A stretch of DNA of 64,000 nt, taken from contig NC_018068.1 in NCBI RefSeq assembly GCF_000255115.2, positions 1,116,001 to 1,180,000 of the forward strand, written 5' to 3'. The position numbers were made by a program, and so were the translations under genes. Source of the DNA: Desulfosporosinus acidiphilus SJ4 (GTDB lineage Bacteria > Bacillota > Desulfitobacteriia > Desulfitobacteriales > Desulfitobacteriaceae). This document shows positions 60,267-64,000 of this stretch, in pieces (position 1 is the first letter of the stretch; each line of letters starts with the position of its first letter). The notes under the pieces were generated by a model. The model saw nothing but the letters and a program-made list of their open reading frames with translations, did no database searches and had not been told where the DNA came from.

Positions 60267-61178
60267 ATGGAATGGGCTTTATGTGTTCCCAACCTTGAAA
60301 AGGTATATCTAATAAAGGAACCATGGAAAGACAACGATGTTTTTAGCTCCGCAGCCATTAAGAATATTAGTGAGGAAGCATTTGGGGAAATTTGTTTTTC
60401 GAGGATCTATTATGGACAAGGATTTTGCGAACGGGCAATACCTTCTTTACATGAAGTGCTGGAAATATATCATTTAACGCAAGAAAATAGTCAGGAGATG
60501 ACTTTAGTAACGCCCTATGTTACGGATCATGGGTTATTAAAACTTCGTGATTTGTTTCAGGGATTAGCAGAGAAAGGTTTGGAATTAGAAGTAGTTGTTA
60601 ATGATTGGGGAATACTGTATTTGTTAAATCATGAGTTTCCCAGTTTTAAGCCTATTATAGGAAGGCAATTAAATAAAGCCTGGCGTGATCCGCGAATAGG
60701 GAACTCAGCAGGTAAACAAAAGAAGAAATTTCCTAATCTAAAATTAGACTCCCTACCTAGCACGAGCTTTGAAAGTGACATAATAAGAAATTTTTTTAAG
60801 GAATTTGGCACAAGTCATGTCGAATTAGATATTATGCCATGGGGATTTAAGAATTTTAGCAAGGGGAACTACGAAGTTTCCTTGTATTTTCCCTATACTA
60901 TAGTCACAAGCGGCAGAATGTGTCTTCTAAATTCTTGGGGACAAAAGAAGGAAGATAAATTTAAAACATTAGATAATAGCTGCAAACATTTATGCCGAAA
61001 ATACTGGCTGGAGCTCTCAGATAAATCGGGGCAGGTTCTCGAGATTAAGGAGCGGAAGATTATTCAAAAGGGTAACGCCCTATTTTGTGTTTTTAGTGCG
61101 GATTTTCTTAAGGATGTTTTTAATGATATCTCTGAGACAGGAATAAATCGCATGATTTTTCAACCGGAACCTATTTGA
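60267..61178 (+). CDS. UbiV-like Fe-S partner of a U32 protein
   Basis: A protein of about 303 residues resembling the UbiV side of the U32 family. It has VVNDWGILYLL near residue 110 and four Cys placed like a UbiV Fe-S cluster (GQGFCERA near 57, SGRMCLLN near 220, then SCKHLC near 240). The family's well-studied UbiU-UbiV pair hydroxylates ubiquinone without O2 and uses prephenate; the Gram-positive version here must act on another substrate. ATG 60267 is 11 nt after GAGGT; GTG 60255 overlaps it. The U32 gene follows after 15 bp. Confidence 0.75.
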   Translation: MEWALCVPNLEKVYLIKEPWKDNDVFSSAAIKNISEEAFGEICFSRIYYGQGFCERAIPSLHEVLEIYHLTQENSQEMTLVTPYVTDHGLLKLRDLFQGLAEKGLELEVVVNDWGILYLLNHEFPSFKPIIGRQLNKAWRDPRIGNSAGKQKKKFPNLKLDSLPSTSFESDIIRNFFKEFGTSHVELDIMPWGFKNFSKGNYEVSLYFPYTIVTSGRMCLLNSWGQKKEDKFKTLDNSCKHLCRKYWLELSDKSGQVLEIKERKIIQKGNALFCVFSADFLKDVFNDISETGINRMIFQPEPI

Positions 61179-61193
61179 CAGGAGGGTATAGCA

Positions 61194-62195
61194 ATGAAAA
61201 TTCTAGCTCCTGTAACGTCACTTGATGAGGCAAAGACACTGATTTCGGAAGGAGCCGAAGAACTCTATTGTGGTTTGCAACCCTTTAATTGGGGTACTGT
61301 TTTCGGAGATGGATTTTGGTTGAACCGGCGAGGCCCTGGACGAGGGAATTTGACTCAAATTGAAGAACTGTCCGAACTCATTGCCATGGCTCATCTTTGC
61401 AATGTTAAGGTCTTCCTAACGCTCAATCAATTCGTATTTTCAGATGTTCTGTATCAAGAAATTGTAAGATTGGTTCGAGGAGTTTATTCGATTTGCAGCC
61501 CTGATGCCCTGATTATAGGAGACCCTGGGCTGATGAAAATAATCAAGGAGAAAGTCCCGGAAGCTAAACTTCATGCGAGCAGTATGGGCGCAATTTTAAA
61601 TACAGAGGCTGCCAAGTTTTTTCGGGATTCAGGTGCAACAAGAATTATTTTTCCCAGATATATGGATTTGGAGACTATGTCTCGTATCATTCAAGAGATA
61701 GGTCCCGAGATGGAGTATGAAGCTTTTATCCTTAATGATGGTTGTATTTTCGAAGAGGCTTATTGTTTTGTCAATCATGCTTTCGGTGGAGCAATTTGCC
61801 ATAATCCACATTGGTCATATAAAGTCTACGATCAAAATGGGAGGGTGGGAAAGGAAGAGAATCTTTCTTTTTCCGAGCATCTTATGAATTACCGGGAATT
61901 CATTTATATTGGGATCAGAAACATGGGGGAAAGTATGAGTCCTAAAGGAGATCCCATGGGTATGTGTGGCCTTTGCGCTTTACCGGAACTTAAAGCCATG
62001 GGTGTCTGCTCACTTAAGATTGTCGGGAGAGAATCACCTCTCAAAAAGAAAACAGCAAGCGTCAGGTTATTGAAAAGATCATTAGATATCCTCGAAGGTG
62101 AGGAAAATCCGGAAATTCTTAGGCTGTGCTTTCAAATGATGCGTGGTATTCCTAAATTATGTAATTGTAAATATATGTGTTATTATCGTGAGTAA
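61194..62195 (+). CDS. U32-family (UbiU-like) protein
   Basis: A 333-residue protein of the peptidase U32 family. It opens MKILAPVTSLDEAKTLISEGAEELYCG, with HASSMGAILNTEAAKFF near residue 127 and GGAICHNPHW, MCGLCALPE and CNCKYMC as likely Fe-S ligands. Such proteins were called peptidases, but several are O2-independent hydroxylases (UbiU, RlhA, TrhP). GGAGGG precedes the ATG. With the partner before it, it forms a two-gene operon ended by the hairpin at 62211. Confidence 0.88.
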   Translation: MKILAPVTSLDEAKTLISEGAEELYCGLQPFNWGTVFGDGFWLNRRGPGRGNLTQIEELSELIAMAHLCNVKVFLTLNQFVFSDVLYQEIVRLVRGVYSICSPDALIIGDPGLMKIIKEKVPEAKLHASSMGAILNTEAAKFFRDSGATRIIFPRYMDLETMSRIIQEIGPEMEYEAFILNDGCIFEEAYCFVNHAFGGAICHNPHWSYKVYDQNGRVGKEENLSFSEHLMNYREFIYIGIRNMGESMSPKGDPMGMCGLCALPELKAMGVCSLKIVGRESPLKKKTASVRLLKRSLDILEGEENPEILRLCFQMMRGIPKLCNCKYMCYYRE

Positions 62196-62210
62196 ATCTA
62201 AGGAAGAGAG

Positions 62211-62263
62211 TTGCAATGACGCTCTCAACCTGCCTTTCAAGTGATTTAAGAGCATCATTGCAA
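62211..62263 (+). terminator. hairpin after the U32 pair
   Basis: TTGCAATGA(C)GCTC pairs with GAGC(A)TCATTGCAA around 25 nt. T-run is lacking. Confidence 0.5.
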
Positions 62264-62324
62264 GGTAAATGGAGTTAAAGATTTCTTAGTTTTCAAGTAT
62301 TGCTATTTTAATGAAACCATGCAA

Positions 62325-62355
62325 AAGAGTCCCTCACCGAAGGTGAAGGACCCCT
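62325..62355 (-). terminator. terminator of the surface-protein gene
   Basis: Read on the minus strand: GTCCTTCACC / GGTGAGGGAC with a TTC loop, followed by TCTTTTGC. Confidence 0.65.
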
Positions 62356-62423
62356 TTGTTTACCTATTACTTATACATTGACTCTGCCGAATGCCTGTTT
62401 CTATTGGATGAGAGAGTTTGATT

Positions 62424-64000
62424 TTAGTAGTTTTTAACGATCTTGACAGTAGCCACTAAACCGTCTGTGGTTACACCGGACAGAACGACATAATCACCTT
62501 TGTTTGTCAAACTGTTGGTATCAACTTTTCCGTTTGCAATGGTGAACAATGGAGTTGCAGAGGATCCGTTAACTGTTCCGCTGTCTACCACATAAACATT
62601 TGCTAGATTCATACCCTTAGAACCATAAGAATCTGTAGCATAGAAGTAGATATCTTTGCGGCCGGTGTTAGTTTCATCTGTGTTATTGCGTTGTAACAGA
62701 GCGCCATTACTCAGCTCATTCGTCATAGCGGTTGCATTGTCAATATAGATGGTATTTCCATCATCAGACAGGTGCATACCTTTTGTTGTGTCGCTGTGGA
62801 CAGCAATTGTTTTAGCTACCGGATCTACGCTTGAAGAACTGATCGGTGTTGTTACGGTGTGGATTAAACCATCAGCACCTTTAATAGTTACTGTTAAATT
62901 AGCTTTTGCGCTGGATACTGTGGGATCTAATTTTAATCCAACTACTTTTACAGTATCATAGGCATTGGTAGCCGCAGATTTGGAACCTGTTACGTTAGTT
63001 TCAACGGAGAAGTCTTTAGTGTCGTCAACATATGCGCCTTGTACAAAGCCAGGTGCCATCATTACTTTTGCTCCGCCGGATGTCTTTCCATAGACATAAG
63101 GATTAGCTGACCAATCATCTTGTTGTGCGGTAATAGCACTGCCCGCATTGGAGTCAAAAGCGTAGATCGGATTAGCAACGGAATCAATTGAGTAGTCGCT
63201 GATATCGCTGTTTTTCACAACTGAGAAGGTTACAGATTGAGAATCGATGGCTTTGCTTGTATCGCCGCCGAGTACTGCCGATTCATCAGCTTTGTTGATC
63301 AAGTAGAAGTTAACAGTTTGGGTTCTGCTTACAGAATCCGCAAGATTGCTGCCTGCTACTACTTCGATACCTTGTCCGCCGCTTGCTATAGCATTGGCCG
63401 TGGTAGTGGTTTTGTCGGATTCAATGCCGTTTAAGCTCAGAGCACTTCCGGTTGTGGTAGCGACAACTTCATAGTTGCCGGCATTACCTGTGAGACCTGT
63501 CATATCCATGGTACGGCCATATTGATCCTTAACAGCTAAGCCACCATAGTTTTCGCCAAAGTCTAAGCGCTCGTTAGCACCTTCCTGCATTGCAGTAATG
63601 ACTTTTGTGTTGTCTAAGGAGAAGGTATCAGCTTTAGCGGCCGGTTGAATATTCAAGGTGATGGTGCTGAATTTGCCGGTTGAAGTGCTTGCGGTAAGGA
63701 TTTGAGGAACACTTTGATTTGAAGTGCCTGAAACCGTGGTTGCTCTGACAAATAAGCTGGCAGTTCCATCGGGATTACGTTGGAATCCTACTTCAGAGGC
63801 ATCAGAGCCACTGCCGTCGAAACCACTCAAAGTAACGTTGCCTGCCAGATCGGAATATTTGGTGAGTTGTTTTCCATTTTGATCATAGGCGGTAAATGGA
63901 ATCTCTTTAAGTTCGCCGGAAGCAATATTATAGGAAGGAGCCATTAAGTTGAAGGAATCAACAGCGGACTGTTTCTTCAAGGTCAGATTTAAGGTTGAAG
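62424..64000 (-). CDS. large surface-layer-like protein (C-terminal part only)
   Basis: The frame is open to the window edge; the codons beyond 63980 read S-T-L-N-L-T-L-K-K without a stop, so the TTG there is not a start and the protein continues outside. The visible 525 residues are rich in Ala, Gly, Ser, Thr and Asp with few Cys. They show repeated Ig-like beta blocks (such as YDQNGKQLTKYSDLAGNVTL and the similar KDQYGRTMDMTGL). This fits an S-layer or cell-surface protein. The C-terminus, TVKIVKNY, has no LPxTG motif or membrane anchor, so attachment would lie in the missing N-terminal part. Confidence 0.8.
   Translation of the reverse strand, partial: STLNLTLKKQSAVDSFNLMAPSYNIASGELKEIPFTAYDQNGKQLTKYSDLAGNVTLSGFDGSGSDASEVGFQRNPDGTASLFVRATTVSGTSNQSVPQILTASTSTGKFSTITLNIQPAAKADTFSLDNTKVITAMQEGANERLDFGENYGGLAVKDQYGRTMDMTGLTGNAGNYEVVATTTGSALSLNGIESDKTTTTANAIASGGQGIEVVAGSNLADSVSRTQTVNFYLINKADESAVLGGDTSKAIDSQSVTFSVVKNSDISDYSIDSVANPIYAFDSNAGSAITAQQDDWSANPYVYGKTSGGAKVMMAPGFVQGAYVDDTKDFSVETNVTGSKSAATNAYDTVKVVGLKLDPTVSSAKANLTVTIKGADGLIHTVTTPISSSSVDPVAKTIAVHSDTTKGMHLSDDGNTIYIDNATAMTNELSNGALLQRNNTDETNTGRKDIYFYATDSYGSKGMNLANVYVVDSGTVNGSSATPLFTIANGKVDTNSLTNKGDYVVLSGVTTDGLVATVKIVKNY

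Noticed and set aside
62424-63980. TTG at 63980 as the start of the surface protein
   Set aside because: The frame stays open to the window edge with protein-like beta-strand sequence and no ribosome site near the TTG.

Overview
The window looks like chromosome of a low-GC, spore-forming, strictly anaerobic Firmicute, most like the Peptococcaceae (Desulfosporosinus/Desulfitobacterium type). This is inferred from T-box leaders, strong AGGAGG ribosome sites, a GerE-like regulator, a YaaH-like GH18 lipoprotein, hemerythrins, NapC/NrfH-type and multihaem cytochromes, many Fe-S proteins and O2-sensitive CoA chemistry. No rRNA, tRNA, CRISPR array, prophage or intact transposase was seen.

Region 1 (1-2250, minus strand): an ECF sigma factor, its zinc-binding anti-sigma factor and a B-box membrane protein. 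Region 2 (2500-24500, mostly plus): a large acyl-CoA catabolic cluster. It holds two 3-hydroxyacyl-CoA dehydrogenases, a split MaoC-type hydratase, two crotonases, a 4-hydroxybutyryl-CoA dehydratase-family protein with its Fe-S ligands intact, three acyl-CoA synthetases, an alpha/beta hydrolase, an MBL-fold hydrolase, a DUF362 protein and an uncharacterised Fe-S/PHP operon. A PAS-AAA-Fis sigma-54 activator sits in the middle, and four -24/-12 promoter matches lie before genes of the cluster, so this is probably a sigma-54 regulon. A route from lactone or 4-hydroxyacid to 4-hydroxyacyl-CoA, enoyl-CoA, 3-hydroxyacyl-CoA and 3-oxoacyl-CoA would fit, but the substrate is not shown by the sequence.

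Region 3 (24600-33400): DUF438/hemerythrin/PAS sensor, PAP2-family and acyltransferase-like membrane proteins, a PD-(D/E)XK nuclease-XPD-type helicase fusion, a half-size EamA protein and MutY. Region 4 (33700-42750): a Phe-type T-box followed by a shortened second T-box before DAHP synthase/chorismate mutase; nitroreductase; HIT protein; a His-rich protein with a two-component system; a Leu-type T-box before leuA; a LysR regulator. Region 5 (43160-50100): a long CoA-transferase, two c-type cytochromes, a PanE-like reductase between two related palindromes, and a flavoprotein divergent from an HxlR regulator with duplicated operator-like sites. Region 6 (50200-64000): small basic proteins, hemerythrin, a second HxlR regulator, HD, PilZ, RluA, GH18, GerE-like, DUF1385, ferredoxin, a UbiU/UbiV-like U32 pair and the end of a large surface-layer-like protein that runs off the window.

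Three families of dispersed non-coding repeats are scattered through the window: A (five copies, about 180 bp, multi-hairpin), B (three copies plus a fragment, about 145 bp, ending in a terminator-like hairpin) and C (two copies, about 160 bp, with terminal inverted repeats). In one place the end of B abuts the start of A exactly. Gene families were assigned by recognising motifs in the translated sequence; no database search was run.
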